Origin: JBBILO01 sp037444855
GTDB lineage: Bacteria > Patescibacteriota > Microgenomatia > UBA1406 > GWC2-37-13
Length of the DNA: 5,961 bases
Assembly: GCA_037444855.1 (NCBI GenBank)
Contig: JBBILO010000031.1
Coordinates: forward strand, 1-5,961
Direction of reading: 5' to 3'
Part shown: piece after piece, positions 4,939-5,961 of the stretch
Layout: every line of letters starts with the position of its first letter
How positions within the stretch are numbered: position 1 is the stretch's first letter
Translations under genes and position numbers: made by a program
The notes under the pieces: generated by a model
The model's input: the letters and a program-made list of their open reading frames with translations, nothing else
Database searches by the model: none
What the model was told of the DNA's origin: nothing

Positions 4939-5961
4939 TTATTGATCAGCTTTTTGTTGAGCATTTTTAATTCCTAAAGCTTCTATTATAGGTTTTGTTA
5001 TACCTTGTGTTATACCTTGTATTGTTTGTGAAGATAATTCGGTATCAGGGAAAATCTTTTTTTGCAAACTAGGTGGCAACACTGACGCAATGCCTCTACC
5101 AATTATAGGCATTGAGATAAAAGAAGTTAGACCCCCAGCAACTTTTGAGACTCCGCCAATACCTTCACCAGCACCAATAAAGAGCGTCCCTAAACCGATA
5201 TTTATCGGTGATGGTTTGATACCTAAAGCTTCTCTTGCATATTTGATAATCTCAGGGATTAAAAAAGTAATACCAAAACTGATAAGAACAGCAAAAGCTT
5301 GAGTATTTGTTGAGGTTAAAGGTAAATATATAGGCGCTTTTGAAAGAACATTTAAAAGGATATTTGATAAGATAAAAACAAAAACAACAATCGGATAGAT
5401 GATAAGATTTCCAAGAAGAGCTTTTATCCACCAGGAAAAAGTATTTTTCCCAGGAATAGCTTCAAATAAAAGAACAAATGGCGAGATGATAATAAGCAAA
5501 AGATTTTCAATATAAGCTTTAAGAATCATTATAATTATTTTTATATAAATAAAAAGACCGCTTATTAAAATTAAAACACTCAAAATTAGAGGGAAAATAA
5601 TTATTCCTAAAATTATACCTATACCATAACCAAAAGATTTGGTAAAAGATTCTACTAAAAACCCCCATATTCCTTCAAAAAAATTGCCATTAGCTAATTT
5701 TTTAAATGTTTCTGTTTTAATTCCTATTAAATACAATATTAAAATTGTTGTTATCATTCTAATTAAAATTGATAAAGGTAAAGGTAAAAAGCTTAAGATG
5801 GCTCCTCCTGTTTTTAATATATTACCATTTTTCAATACAGTATTATTAAAAAAACTACCCATCTGTCCATTAAAAACCATCTTCGCATAATACCCAACAT
5901 CAATATGAACATAAGGATTTTTGCTTAAAAGAGAGATGACAACAATGACAGCGATATTAGT
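4939..5961 (-). CDS. VirB6/TrbL-like polytopic membrane protein, 5' end off window
   Basis: This is a multi-spanning inner membrane protein of the type expected to form the channel platform of type IV secretion systems. Counting from the ATG at 5880, hydrophobic segments lie at about 28-52, 85-112, 115-140, 154-177 and 193-210. They are followed by a Gly/Ala-rich C-terminal region with a polar end (QQKADQ). The stretch PFVLLFEAIPGKNTFSWWIK (134-153), followed by a helix with YP, resembles TrbL/VirB6 proteins of Patescibacteria; this is from family knowledge, not a search. The frame stays open for 27 codons upstream of that ATG to the window edge. Those codons encode a hydrophobic stretch (IAVIVVISLL) then KNPYVHIDVGYYAK, with no ATG, GTG or TTG. 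The ATG at 5880 also lacks a convincing ribosome site. I therefore treat the gene as 5'-truncated; the ATG-initiated form would be 313 residues. The pilin-like gene follows 11 bases downstream, indicating an operon. Confidence 0.85.
   Translation of the reverse strand, partial: TNIAVIVVISLLSKNPYVHIDVGYYAKMVFNGQMGSFFNNTVLKNGNILKTGGAILSFLPLPLSILIRMITTILILYLIGIKTETFKKLANGNFFEGIWGFLVESFTKSFGYGIGIILGIIIFPLILSVLILISGLFIYIKIIIMILKAYIENLLLIIISPFVLLFEAIPGKNTFSWWIKALLGNLIIYPIVVFVFILSNILLNVLSKAPIYLPLTSTNTQAFAVLISFGITFLIPEIIKYAREALGIKPSPINIGLGTLFIGAGEGIGGVSKVAGGLTSFISMPIIGRGIASVLPPSLQKKIFPDTELSSQTIQGITQGITKPIIEALGIKNAQQKADQ

Noticed and set aside
5090..5302. Plus-strand open frames at 5090-5302 and 5639-5890
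   Set aside because: Both are antisense shadows of the VirB6-like gene, whose membrane-protein pattern is clear.

Overview
The window looks like chromosomal DNA from a low-GC bacterium, most likely a member of the Candidate Phyla Radiation (Patescibacteria). Three things suggest this. Codon use is very AT-rich. Two adjacent minus-strand genes look like the type IV secretion pilin-like and VirB6/TrbL-like proteins found in clusters in these genomes. The third gene encodes a giant orphan protein. The genetic code appears standard: tryptophan is read from TGG, all three genes end in TAA, and nothing suggests TGA is recoded. The phylum assignment is an inference from protein style, because there is no marker gene in the window.

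Layout. Bases 1-543 hold no credible gene and are a mosaic of repeats. Two pairs of imperfect tandem units of about 33-37 bases (1-68 and 417-487), each pair followed by a TTAACTGATTT-like tail, flank a GC-rich cluster of small palindromes (101-328). That cluster contains three perfect ATTCCC-N8-GGGAAT motifs and two inverted-orientation relatives, and is bounded by near-identical inverted ends. An AT-rich stretch (about 499-543) then leads into a 1206-codon plus-strand gene (544-4164). Its product is unrecognised: an acidic N-terminus, a charged coiled coil, a large mostly helical soluble body and a single C-terminal membrane segment.

Two genes run convergently toward it on the minus strand, with only 10 bases between the stop codons. 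The 250-residue protein (4175-4927) has a signal peptide, a cysteine-rich exported region and a two-helix C-terminal module like VirB2/TrbC-type pilins. Eleven bases upstream is the end of a polytopic VirB6/TrbL-like protein. Its reading frame stays open to the right edge of the window, so it is treated as truncated at its 5' end.

Working together. The minus-strand pair probably belongs to one operon encoding membrane parts of a type IV secretion-like envelope machine, with its ATPases and other parts expected beyond the right edge. The giant tail-anchored protein has its own promoter region and faces this operon. Whether it works with the machine is a hypothesis from proximity alone, but it is the most interesting unknown here.
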